A stretch of DNA of 6,540 nt from Clostridiales bacterium (GTDB lineage: Bacteria; Bacillota; Clostridia; Christensenellales; CAG-138), in assembly GCA_003486785.1 (NCBI GenBank), contig DNFZ01000240.1, positions 1 to 6,540 on the forward strand. Reading direction: 5' to 3'. Position 1 is the first letter of the stretch, and every line of letters begins with the position of its first letter. A program made the translations under genes and the position numbers. The notes under the pieces were generated by a model. It was not told the origin of the DNA and made no database searches. It saw only the letters and a list, made by a program, of their open reading frames with translations. Shown piece after piece: positions 1-6,194 of this stretch.

Positions 1-546
1 GATGAGAAACACCCAGACGGGTTTTCTGCCCTTCTGCGCGCCGAAGATATACGGCAGCTCGAGAATGGACACGTCAAAGTGCTCGTCGGCAAACGAAAAC
101 GCCATTTTCTCCTGATCGATGCGACTGCGGATGTAGGGATGCCAGCGGGTCAGCTCCATCTCGGGCCACTTTTTTGCGAAATGGGAAAAATAAGACCCTG
201 CGATGACCGCGTGCTTCACCCCGCTTTCTTTGGCGAGGCGCAGCATGCGCTCTAAAGGCGTAATGTTGTATTTTTTGAAGAAATCGTAGATGGGCGACGG
301 GCCTTCGATGCGCTCATCCACCCCTGCGGCGAAGATGAATCCATCCATGCCCGCAAAGGCTGCGCGGAGCGCGTCGTCGGTCATGTCGTTGCTGTTTTTC
401 AGCGTAAGCGTCATCTCCGGCGGCAAGAGCGCGCCGTCGGGCAGCGGTGGCAGGGCGATGGAATGCACGCTGTGTCCGCGGGAGATGAGCTCTCGCGCGG
501 CTTGGCTGCCAAGCAGGCCCGTTCCGCCGATCATGAGTATTTTCAT
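1..546 (-). CDS. NAD(P)-binding epimerase/dehydratase-like protein (extended SDR type), 3' part cut off by the window
   Basis: The visible 182 residues begin MKILMIGGTGLLGS, a classic Rossmann nucleotide-binding start with the glycine motif GGTGLLG at residues 7-13. A strand ending in FIFAAG follows (residues 70-75), as in extended short-chain dehydrogenases, then an AVIAGSYF strand (113-120). Where the family usually has its catalytic YxxxK, the sequence reads HPYIRSR (136-142), so the lysine is an arginine and activity may be altered. The motif LELPYIFG (162-169) matches the post-catalytic segment of NAD-dependent epimerases. The ATG at 546 follows CCGGAGG with good spacing and is the natural start because the Rossmann motif begins at once. 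Known members act on nucleotide sugars or similar substrates; the substrate cannot be told here. It is divergent from the NusG II/Gx operon, and the C-terminus lies outside the window. Confidence 0.85.
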   Translation of the reverse strand, partial: MKILMIGGTGLLGSQAARELISRGHSVHSIALPPLPDGALLPPEMTLTLKNSNDMTDDALRAAFAGMDGFIFAAGVDERIEGPSPIYDFFKKYNITPLERMLRLAKESGVKHAVIAGSYFSHFAKKWPEMELTRWHPYIRSRIDQEKMAFSFADEHFDVSILELPYIFGAQKGRKPVWVFLI

Positions 547-574
547 TTCACACCTCCGGTTATTTGCTTCTTAT

Positions 575-583
575 ATTATATCA
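575..583 (-). promoter_or_regulatory. Extended -10 promoter for the epimerase-like gene
   Basis: On the minus strand this reads TGATATAAT, a perfect TATAAT preceded by the TGn extension. It lies about 30 bases upstream of the ATG at 546. The -35 is poor: the nearest candidate is TTGCGG at 600-605, 19 bases away, which fits an extended -10 promoter that depends less on a -35. Transcription would start near position 568. Confidence 0.6.
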
Positions 584-664
584 GGGAAGATGCAACATTC
601 CGCAACGATATCACAAACAAAAATAAACGGGCGCAAGACGCTCTGGCGGGGGCGGCGCGATACG

Positions 665-673
665 TGGTACAAT
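665..673 (+). promoter_or_regulatory. Extended -10 promoter for the NusG II / Gx operon
   Basis: The sequence TGGTACAAT matches TGn-TATAAT with one mismatch in the hexamer. It lies 40 bases ahead of the GTG start at 713, and a GGAG ribosome binding site sits between them at 699-702. No good -35 is seen in the GC-rich stretch upstream. It faces away from the promoter at 575-583, so the gap between the genes is a divergent promoter region. Confidence 0.55.
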
Positions 674-712
674 AGCGTTGATCGAATTTCAACGAAACGG
701 AGACGGCACGGC

Positions 713-1087
713 GTGAAGAAAAAGGATATCCTGCTCATAGGCGGCGTGCTGATGCTGGCGCTGTTTGCTTTCTTTGCGTCGCGCTGGCTTGCGCCCAAAA
801 GCGCGGAAGCCGAAATCACCATCTACGTTGGCGGAGAAGTTTACGCAAAGGTTTCCGCGGACGAATATCAAACCATCACGATCGATCAAGGCGACGGGAA
901 AGTGAATGTCGTCATCATTGACGAACAAGGCGTACATATGGAGTCTTCAACCTGTAAGAATCAGATCTGCGTGTATCACCGCCCGATTGACCCGCATCAG
1001 CCGGAGGAGCTGCTGCTCGATAATTGGATCGTCTGCCTGCCAAACGGCGTTTCCATCGAGGTGACGGGCAAGGAGGATGCAAGATGA
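713..1087 (+). CDS. NusG domain II-containing membrane-anchored protein
   Basis: This 124-residue protein has a short basic start (KKKD), one hydrophobic segment at residues 6-22 that should anchor it in the membrane, and an extracytoplasmic beta-rich domain from about residue 33. The domain carries the hallmarks of the stand-alone NusG domain II family: ITIYVGGEVY near its start, the cysteine pair CKNQIC (81-86), and CLPNGVSIEV (108-117). No lipobox cysteine follows the membrane segment. The reading frame is open much further upstream, but the GTG at 713 is preferred because GGAG lies 10 bases before it and the membrane segment follows at once. It overlaps the next gene by ATGA. In Firmicutes this family commonly pairs with a Gx transporter near quinone, flavin-transferase or electron-transfer genes. 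From memory, EetA of the flavin-based extracellular electron transfer locus belongs here, but I have not verified this. Its biochemical role is unknown. Confidence 0.85.
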   Translation: MKKKDILLIGGVLMLALFAFFASRWLAPKSAEAEITIYVGGEVYAKVSADEYQTITIDQGDGKVNVVIIDEQGVHMESSTCKNQICVYHRPIDPHQPEELLLDNWIVCLPNGVSIEVTGKEDAR

Positions 1088-1635
1088 ACCGTCGCTGGGG
1101 CGCATCCGCCATCGCTAGACTAGGCTTGCTCACCGCTGTGGCCATTGTGCTGGGTTATTTTGAGCATCTGTTGCCCGTTACGGGTATTCCGGGCGTGAAG
1201 CTCGGCCTTGCCAACACGGTGCTGCTCTATGCGCTGTATCTGCTGGATGTACCGAGCGCGGTCCTGCTCATGCTCCTGAAAGTCGGCATCAGCGGCCTGC
1301 TCTATGGCGGGCCCGCGGCGATGCTCTATAGCTTTGCGGGCGGCGTGCTGAGCCTGGGCGTTATGATCTTCGCTCGCAAGAGCCTGGCGTTTAGCGTAAT
1401 CGGCGTGAGTGTTCTCGGCGCGGTGAGCCACAATATTGCGCAGATGCTGGTGGCCTGCCTCGTGGTAGAGACGCGCGCCATACTTGCCTATCTACCCGTG
1501 CTGCTCATTGCCGCTGCCGTGACTGGCACGCTCACGGGGCTGATCGCGCGATATACCTTCAAAGGATTGCGCCCGAAATCCGTCAGAGAGGACGGGCGCG
1601 GAGAAAACGGCGCGCAAAGCAAGGGGAAGACTTGA
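1084..1635 (+). CDS. Gx transporter family protein (heptaprenyl diphosphate synthase component I family)
   Basis: This 183-residue integral membrane protein has about five hydrophobic segments (roughly residues 13-31, 42-54, 58-74, 79-97, 104-127) plus a last one near 133-155, and a basic polar tail. The motif PGVKLGLAN at 36-44 is the family signature, and SHNIAQ (115-120) is also typical. AAGGAGG at 1070-1076 lies seven bases before the ATG, and the start overlaps the stop of the NusG II gene, so the two are translationally coupled. The family name comes from component I of a two-part heptaprenyl diphosphate synthase, but the fold resembles small-substrate transporter subunits and a transport role is considered likely. 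EetB of extracellular electron transfer loci is, as I recall, of this type. No prenyl synthase, ApbE or Ndh2 gene is visible here, so the pathway stays open. Confidence 0.85.
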   Translation: MNRRWGASAIARLGLLTAVAIVLGYFEHLLPVTGIPGVKLGLANTVLLYALYLLDVPSAVLLMLLKVGISGLLYGGPAAMLYSFAGGVLSLGVMIFARKSLAFSVIGVSVLGAVSHNIAQMLVACLVVETRAILAYLPVLLIAAAVTGTLTGLIARYTFKGLRPKSVREDGRGENGAQSKGKT

Positions 1636-1661
1636 TTTACGCAATATAAACATGGAATAAT
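1632..1661 (+). promoter_or_regulatory. Candidate promoter for the flavodiiron gene
   Basis: TTGATT at 1632-1637 overlaps the stop codon of the Gx gene. Eighteen bases on is AATAAT at 1656-1661, preceded by TGG, giving TGn plus a hexamer one base off TATAAT. Transcription would start near 1668 and give a leader of about 115 bases. No terminator hairpin separates the Gx gene from the flavodiiron gene, so readthrough from the upstream operon is also possible. Confidence 0.4.
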
Positions 1662-1713
1662 GCAGACAGGCCGAATCGATATTCAAACGAGCATGCAAAC
1701 CGGCATACCATCC

Positions 1714-1759
1714 GTTACATAAGACAAGAAGACTTTTTAAAAGTTTACGATAAGACAGG
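1714..1759 (+). promoter_or_regulatory. Direct repeat flanking a small palindrome in the flavodiiron leader
   Basis: Two similar words, GTTACATAAGACAAG (from 1714) and GTTTACGATAAGACAGG (from 1743), share the exact core ATAAGACA with starts 31 bases apart. Between them lies ACTTTTTAAAAGT (1732-1744), with perfect six-base arms around a central T. The second repeat ends just before the AAAGGGG ribosome binding site (1766-1772). The arrangement looks like a protein binding region or leader element, but it matches no PerR, Rex or NorR box that I can recall. Confidence 0.3.
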
Positions 1760-1783
1760 CACACGAAAGGGGCTAAGAAGCGC

Positions 1784-3808
1784 ATGTACTGCACGAGAAA
1801 AGTAAACGAAGACATCACCTGGGTTGGCGGAAACGACCGCAGACTTGCTATGTTTGAAGGCGTCTACTCCATACCCGACGGGGTTTCGTATAATTCCTAT
1901 CTGATTCTGGACGAGAAGACGATCCTCTTTGATACGGTGGACAAAGCCGTGGGAAAGGTGTTTTTTGAGAACGTGGCGCACGTGCTGAACGGGCGCAAGC
2001 TGGATTACGTCGTCGTGCAGCACATGGAGCCGGATCACTCCGCCACGCTGATGGATCTATTATGCCGCTATACGGACACCAAGATCGTCTGCACAAAAAA
2101 GACCAGCGAGATGATCTGCCAGTTTTTCGATCAGGACGTGCTGGACCGCGCGATCATCGTGAAGGAAAACGACACGCTCTCCACCGGCAAGCATGTGTTT
2201 CAGTTTGTCATGGCGCCCATGGTGCACTGGCCGGAGGTCATGTTTACCTACGACAAGACCGATAAGGTGCTGTTTTCGGCGGATGCGTTCGGTACCTTCA
2301 ACGCGCTCAACGGCGCGCTGTTTGCCGACGAGCTGGATTTTTATCACACCCTTGTGGGGGAGGCGCGCAGATACTATGCAAACATCATCGGAAAATACGG
2401 CCTGCAGGTGCAGTCCGCACTCAAAAAGGTCGAAAAACTGGATGTGAAGATCATCTGTCCGTTGCACGGGCCTGTGCATCGCAGGGATTTTTCGGCGTAT
2501 GTGGAGAAATATCAGCGCTGGAGCACCTATGAGCCTGAGGAGACGGGCGTCATGCTCGCCTATGCCTCCATCTACGGCAACACGGAGAACGCGGCTGAGA
2601 TCCTCGCAAGCCGCCTGCGCGAGCTGGGCGTCAACGTCGAGATGTTCGACGTATCGGTGGTGCCCATGTCGGAGATTGTCGCGGCGTGCTTCCGCTACAG
2701 CCATCTCGTCTTTGCGGCGACCACGTATAATTCGGGCGTGTTTATCACGATGGAGGAGCTCATCCACGACCTCGTGCTGCACAACATCCAAAACCGCACG
2801 CTCTCGTTTATCGAAAACGGCTCCTGGGCGCCGACCAGCGGGAAGATCATGCGCGATACGCTCGCCCCGCTCAAGAATATGACCGTTCTTGAGGAGACCG
2901 TCAGCCTGCGCTCCTCTCTCAAGGAAGGGCAGTTGAGCGATGTTGATGCGCTGGCAAACGCGATAGCCAACACCATGGTGCTGCCAAAGAACGAAGACGT
3001 ACCCACAGGCGAGCTGGACAAGACCGCGCTCTTTGCCATCAGCTACGGCCTGTTTGTGCTCACCGCAAAGGATGGGGAGCGCGACAACGGATGCATCATC
3101 AACACCGTCATTCAGGCCACGAGCACGCCGCTTCGCGTAACGTTTACGGTCAACAAAGCCAACTTGACGCACGATATGGTGCTTAAAACCGGCATTTTCA
3201 ACCTCACGATTCTCTCCGAGGCGTCCAGGTTTGATGTCTATCAGCGCTTTGGACTCAAGAGCGGCAAGGACGGGGACAAGTTTGCCGACTTCTCGGCCAT
3301 CTCGCGCAGCGTTAACGGCCTCACCTACTTGACGACGGGCGCAAACGCGCTGCTCAGCGGCAAGGTGATCAGCACGCTGGACTGCGGCACGCATACGCTC
3401 TTTTTAGCCGACCTGACCGAGGCGAGAAAGCTCTCCGGCGAGGCTTCGGTGACGTATGACTATTACCACAAGAACATCAAGCCCGCGCCCACCGCCGAGC
3501 AGCAGCAGAAAAAGGGCTGGCTCTGCACGGTCTGCGGCTATATCTATGAGGGAGAGGAGCTTCCGCCGGACTATATCTGCCCCGTTTGCAAGCATGGCGC
3601 GGAGGTGTTTGTGCCGCTCGCCTCCGTCGCGGAGGAAAAACAGCCGGAACCGGAGAAGAAGCCGGAACCGGAAAAGAAAGCGGAGCCTTCGAAGAAGGGC
3701 TTCGTGTGCGGGATTTGCGGCTATGTCCACAAAAGCGAGGCGCTGCCGCCGGACTTCGTCTGCCCAATTTGTAAACACGGCGCGGAGTTCTTCAAGGCGG
3801 TTGAGTAA
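1784..3808 (+). CDS. fprA: Five-module flavodiiron protein (diiron, flavodoxin, flavin reductase, two rubredoxins); probable NAD(P)H-linked O2/NO reductase
   Basis: This 674-residue cytoplasmic protein starts with a metallo-beta-lactamase-like domain (about 1-245). It carries the full flavodiiron ligand set: H80, E82 and D84 in QHMEPDH, H148 in PMVHWPE, D167 in SADAFG and H228 in PLHGP. A flavodoxin domain follows (about 255-400), with the FMN phosphate loop YASIYGNTEN (260-269) and the TTYNSG and ENGSW loops. Residues about 413-566 form a flavin reductase-like domain resembling that of Hrb, with SYGLFVL and DCGTHTLF. Two short rubredoxins close the chain, with cysteines 581/584/599/602 and 642/645/660/663, joined by a Pro-Glu-Lys linker. 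Flavodiiron proteins reduce O2 to water or NO to N2O; here the FMN reductase and rubredoxins probably deliver electrons internally. The ATG at 1784 follows AAAGGGG and gives the family's usual start. Most flavodiiron proteins are about 400 residues long. O2 versus NO preference cannot be read from sequence. Confidence 0.95.
   Translation: MYCTRKVNEDITWVGGNDRRLAMFEGVYSIPDGVSYNSYLILDEKTILFDTVDKAVGKVFFENVAHVLNGRKLDYVVVQHMEPDHSATLMDLLCRYTDTKIVCTKKTSEMICQFFDQDVLDRAIIVKENDTLSTGKHVFQFVMAPMVHWPEVMFTYDKTDKVLFSADAFGTFNALNGALFADELDFYHTLVGEARRYYANIIGKYGLQVQSALKKVEKLDVKIICPLHGPVHRRDFSAYVEKYQRWSTYEPEETGVMLAYASIYGNTENAAEILASRLRELGVNVEMFDVSVVPMSEIVAACFRYSHLVFAATTYNSGVFITMEELIHDLVLHNIQNRTLSFIENGSWAPTSGKIMRDTLAPLKNMTVLEETVSLRSSLKEGQLSDVDALANAIANTMVLPKNEDVPTGELDKTALFAISYGLFVLTAKDGERDNGCIINTVIQATSTPLRVTFTVNKANLTHDMVLKTGIFNLTILSEASRFDVYQRFGLKSGKDGDKFADFSAISRSVNGLTYLTTGANALLSGKVISTLDCGTHTLFLADLTEARKLSGEASVTYDYYHKNIKPAPTAEQQQKKGWLCTVCGYIYEGEELPPDYICPVCKHGAEVFVPLASVAEEKQPEPEKKPEPEKKAEPSKKGFVCGICGYVHKSEALPPDFVCPICKHGAEFFKAVE
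3644..3697 (+). repeat. Tandem 18-base coding repeat (PEPEKK linker between the rubredoxins)
   Basis: Three consecutive 18-base units encode PEPEKK, PEPEKK and AEPSKK. The first two differ at only two bases, both silent, so this is a recent tandem duplication; the third has drifted. The result is a charged, proline-rich flexible linker (residues about 621-638) between the two rubredoxin modules. Its length may vary between strains through slippage. Confidence 0.85.
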
Positions 3809-3823
3809 GCAATCGTTCAACAC

Positions 3824-3853
3824 AAAACAGCACGGCGCGCGCCGTGCTGTTTT
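3824..3853. terminator. Bidirectional Rho-independent terminator between convergent genes
   Basis: This is a perfect 30-base palindrome with half-site AAAACAGCACGGCGC. As RNA it folds into a GC-rich stem with A/T runs at both ends. On the plus strand TTTT is followed by GATTTGTTGTTT, and on the minus strand by GTGTT. It starts 15 bases after the flavodiiron stop and lies 15 bases from the stop of the convergent M24 gene, so it can end both transcripts. Confidence 0.9.
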
Positions 3854-3868
3854 GATTTGTTGTTTGGT

Positions 3869-5083
3869 TCACTCAATCACTTCGATCCCCAGCGGGAATT
3901 TGCTCATGTATTCGCAGCCGTTCTTGGTGAGGAGGATCGGGTTTTCATACCGGAAACCGATGTTCTCGTCCGGGCAGGCGTACTGCATTGCGCAGATGAG
4001 CACCTCGTTTTCCACATACTCGTGATCCGGGTCGGTCCAGTACGTGAACGGGCCGTCGTGTTTGCCGATGCGCCACTCATCGCCGAGCATACCGATGCCG
4101 TGCTCAAACCCGGGCACCATGAAGTCTGCAAACCCGCGCGTCTCGGCAAAGTCCATCATCTCGGCCGCCAGCGACGAGGGCGAGATGCCCGCGCGATACG
4201 TATTGAGCGTGAGAGAAACCATGTCCACGAAGTTTTTCGCGTGCCAGCGCTGCCGCTCGCTCACAGGCCCGATCAGGTAGTTGTGGCTGTGGTCGCCGCA
4301 GCAGAGGCCGAAGAGCGCGTGGATATCCACCATCAGCGGCTCGCCCGCCTCAATCTTCTTTGTGGAGGCCGGCGTGCATGCTCCCCCCGCAAATCCGGTG
4401 CGATAGCCCGCGGCGATCTCGTTGCCGCCGGTGAACGACCATTCAAACGTGCTGCCCGCTTTGCGCATGGCGTAGCCCGCAAGCCCGCCGATTTCCGTCT
4501 CCGTCATGCCCTTCCAGCCGCCGTTTTGGATCGCGGCGAGCACGGCTTCGTGCCCGATGTCCACGATGCGGGAGGCCTCGCGGAAGCGGTTGATGGTGCC
4601 GATGTCCTTGATCATCTGCAGGCGATCCACCAGCGGATGCGCGTTGATAAGCGTGCAATTAGGCAGCGCCGCTTCAAACGCCTTGTATTCGTAATAGGTG
4701 AGGTACCCTTCCGGCAGATAGTTGCTCATGCCGGCTTCGACACCGACCCTGCCGCCGTGCGGGAGGTAGTCTTTGATCATGTCGGATATCTGCGTGATCT
4801 GATCCTGCCCGCCCATGGGTGCAAAGCCCAGCACGTGATCCTCATCCAGCCAGCTGTCGTCCGCCGCACGCGCCGCGTCGATGACAAACGTATACGCGGT
4901 CGGCAAGCCTTCCGCAGGGATCACGATAAAGCTGCGCCAGGGGAAGAACGCGTCCGTCGTCCAGCTCATCGTACGCAGGCGGGAGCCTAGATACAGGTCG
5001 ATCTTTTCCTTTGCCATCTCGGCCTGGATGGCCTTGATCCGGCCGGGAAAGTCGATATAAAACGGGCTTGTCTTGTCAAACAT
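3869..5083 (-). CDS. M24 (creatinase / aminopeptidase P fold) family protein with an incomplete metal site
   Basis: This 404-residue protein has the two-domain M24 layout: an N-terminal creatinase-like domain (about 12-150, starting RIKAIQAEM) and a pita-bread domain (about 160-400). Expected motifs are MVDIH...CGDHSHN with D253 and D264 eleven residues apart, PGFEHGIGM with H328, and GFRYEN with E380. The glutamate normally found in the EP motif before the last one is not seen: the aligned stretch reads VLICAMQYA (361-369). The substrate-facing histidine upstream of the first Asp also seems replaced by glycines (FAGGAC). Known relatives are Xaa-Pro peptidases, prolidase, creatinase, ectoine hydrolase and the DMSP lyase DddP, so peptidase activity is not assured. 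The ATG at 5083 is chosen because AGGGGGAG sits seven bases before it; a TTG at 5101 would swallow that site. It lies 14 bases after the SCP2 gene, so they form an operon. No signal peptide is seen. Confidence 0.85.
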   Translation of the reverse strand: MFDKTSPFYIDFPGRIKAIQAEMAKEKIDLYLGSRLRTMSWTTDAFFPWRSFIVIPAEGLPTAYTFVIDAARAADDSWLDEDHVLGFAPMGGQDQITQISDMIKDYLPHGGRVGVEAGMSNYLPEGYLTYYEYKAFEAALPNCTLINAHPLVDRLQMIKDIGTINRFREASRIVDIGHEAVLAAIQNGGWKGMTETEIGGLAGYAMRKAGSTFEWSFTGGNEIAAGYRTGFAGGACTPASTKKIEAGEPLMVDIHALFGLCCGDHSHNYLIGPVSERQRWHAKNFVDMVSLTLNTYRAGISPSSLAAEMMDFAETRGFADFMVPGFEHGIGMLGDEWRIGKHDGPFTYWTDPDHEYVENEVLICAMQYACPDENIGFRYENPILLTKNGCEYMSKFPLGIEVIE

Positions 5084-5097
5084 ATGCTTTCTCCCCC

Positions 5098-5490
5098 TCA
5101 ATACTCGGTTTCGATGGTGGCGATGATCTTATTCAGGCGATCGACCAGGGAAGCGAGCTTGAGCGCCTTGACCATGTTGCCCTTGAGTTTGAGTAGCCCG
5201 CCCATGAGCGCCTTTTGCGCACCGAGCTCTGCGCGGGAGATCTTCGCAAACGTTTCATATTCGCCGGAGATCAAAAACTCTGCCTTGGGGCCTTCGCCCT
5301 CGCCCACCTGCACGCTGTCCACCTTGCCGTCGACAAAGCCGACGAAGAAATAGCGGCTCTTGCCGTCGGGACAGTTGAGATAGAGGTTGTTCATCGAGGA
5401 GGTGAGGTTGTTCATCTTTTCCGGGGTGAGCTGCGCGCTCAGGCGCGCCTCGACCTCTTTGCGCCAGTCTTCGGAGAGATACTTGACCAT
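5098..5490 (-). CDS. SCP2 sterol-binding domain protein
   Basis: This 130-residue, single-domain protein fits the SCP2 fold. Its helical start is followed by strands (LYLNCPDG, YFFVGFVDGKV, SVQVGEGEGPKAEFLISGEY). The family's C-terminal half is then clear: a helix FAKISRAELGAQKALMGGLLKLKGN (residues 81-105, the LKLKGN part very typical) and a closing helix. SCP2 domains bind lipids or other hydrophobic ligands in a tunnel; in bacteria that make no sterols the ligand is unknown. It has no signal peptide or membrane segment, so it should be cytoplasmic. The ATG at 5490 follows AAAGGAG at good spacing. It is the first gene of a two-gene operon with the M24 protein and lies 122 bases downstream of the TetR-type gene on the same strand. 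This suggests a small regulated unit acting on a hydrophobic compound, which is an inference from context. Confidence 0.85.
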   Translation of the reverse strand: MVKYLSEDWRKEVEARLSAQLTPEKMNNLTSSMNNLYLNCPDGKSRYFFVGFVDGKVDSVQVGEGEGPKAEFLISGEYETFAKISRAELGAQKALMGGLLKLKGNMVKALKLASLVDRLNKIIATIETEY

Positions 5491-5555
5491 GATGATGTGC
5501 TCCTTTCAGATATGTGGTTTTTTATTAGGAGAGAGTGTTCTTCTCACGATGTGCC

Positions 5556-5591
5556 TATTTTTGAAGTGTATTGACGTTTTTTTCGTTACAA
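5556..5591 (-). promoter_or_regulatory. Candidate promoter/operator region of the SCP2-M24 operon
   Basis: On the minus strand TTGTAA (5586-5591) and TACACT (5565-5570) could be -35 and -10, but the 15-base spacer is short. The stretch also holds two words that recur upstream of tetR: AAGTGTATT (plus strand 5564-5572, again at 6288-6296) and TATTTTTGAAG (plus strand 5556-5566, again in the opposite orientation at 6220-6230). This is the likeliest place for the TetR protein to act on the operon. Confidence 0.3.
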
Positions 5592-5597
5592 GCAGTT

Positions 5598-5612
5598 TGC
5601 GCGCAGCGCGCA
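5598..5612. other. GC-rich palindrome directly after the tetR stop codon
   Basis: TGCGCGC-A-GCGCGCA has perfect seven-base arms around one base. It abuts the stop codon of the TetR-type gene (5613-5615). On the minus strand it is followed by AAACTGCTTG rather than a T run, so it is not a standard terminator. It may stabilise the end of the message or weakly pause transcription before the SCP2 gene. Confidence 0.4.
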
Positions 5613-6194
5613 TCAAACCTTTTTAATCCCGTTTAAGATCAATTCCATCGTGATGGGCAGATAGTGGCTGGTGTAATCCTCTTCGCTGTTGATATATGTG
5701 TGTATGATGAAGTTTTTATAGATCGAAAATAGCACCTCGCTGACTGCGGGCGCATCGACCGCGCGAAACTCGCCCGTCTGCTGCCCGAACAGCAAAACGC
5801 GCTCAATCAAACGCACGGAATCGCGGTTGATCTCCTCGTAGGGATCAACCGTCGGAAACATCGGGAAAATCTGCGGATCATTCTTCAGCAGCGCGCAGAA
5901 TTCCACGTCCTGAGCGAGATAATACAGCGCGCTTTCGCAAAGCGCCGCCATCTTTTCCTGCGCGGTGGTTTTCGCGCTCACCGCCTGCTCCACACCCGCC
6001 TGCCAGCGCTTCATGACATACGATACCGTCTGCTCGTAAAGATCGCGCTTGCTTCTGGCGTAGGCATACATCGCGGTGTTGGTCATATTGAGTTCACTCG
6101 CGATATCCTCCAGCGTGGATTTTTTGTAGCCATAGCGGGAAAACACCTTCAGCGCCGCGTCGAGGATAATCTGTTCGTCGAGTTTGTTTCGCAT
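5613..6194 (-). CDS. TetR/AcrR-family transcriptional regulator
   Basis: This 193-residue protein is of usual TetR length. The N-terminal DNA-binding domain spans about residues 6-53: helix 1 IILDAALKVFSRYGYKKST, then LEDIASELNMTNTAMYAYARSK as the helix-turn-helix, ending in SKRDLYEQTV. The family's usual YYHFKSKEEL here reads YAYARSKRDL. The remaining 140 residues are alpha-helical and form the ligand-binding and dimerisation domain, which is variable and does not reveal the ligand. The ATG at 6194 is preceded by AAAAAGGAAA at good spacing. Members are mostly repressors released by small, often hydrophobic, ligands. The SCP2-M24 operon follows on the same strand, and shared sequence words upstream of both suggest autoregulation and control of that operon. 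Confidence 0.93.
   Translation of the reverse strand: MRNKLDEQIILDAALKVFSRYGYKKSTLEDIASELNMTNTAMYAYARSKRDLYEQTVSYVMKRWQAGVEQAVSAKTTAQEKMAALCESALYYLAQDVEFCALLKNDPQIFPMFPTVDPYEEINRDSVRLIERVLLFGQQTGEFRAVDAPAVSEVLFSIYKNFIIHTYINSEEDYTSHYLPITMELILNGIKKV

Noticed and set aside
290..712. Upstream extension of the NusG II frame to an ATG at 290
   Set aside because: The extension runs antisense to the epimerase-like gene and across the divergent promoters. The GTG at 713 has a ribosome binding site and places the membrane segment at the N-terminus as the family expects.
2060..3394. Long minus-strand open frame (444 codons)
   Set aside because: It lies wholly antisense to the flavodiiron gene, whose motifs are all intact. 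Its translation is rich in Arg, His and Val with no recognisable domain, typical of an antisense frame in GC-rich coding DNA.
3857..4990. Long plus-strand open frame (377 codons)
   Set aside because: It is antisense to the M24 gene, which has recognisable family motifs, a ribosome binding site and an operon partner. The plus-strand translation shows no family features, and it runs through the convergent gene right after the terminator.
5084..5101. TTG start six codons upstream for the M24 protein
   Set aside because: It would overlap the SCP2 stop codon, and the six extra codons are the AGGGGGAG ribosome binding site that serves the ATG at 5083.
5598..5612. Terminator of tetR
   Set aside because: The palindrome is strong but lacks a following T run on the minus strand, so it is listed only as a palindrome.
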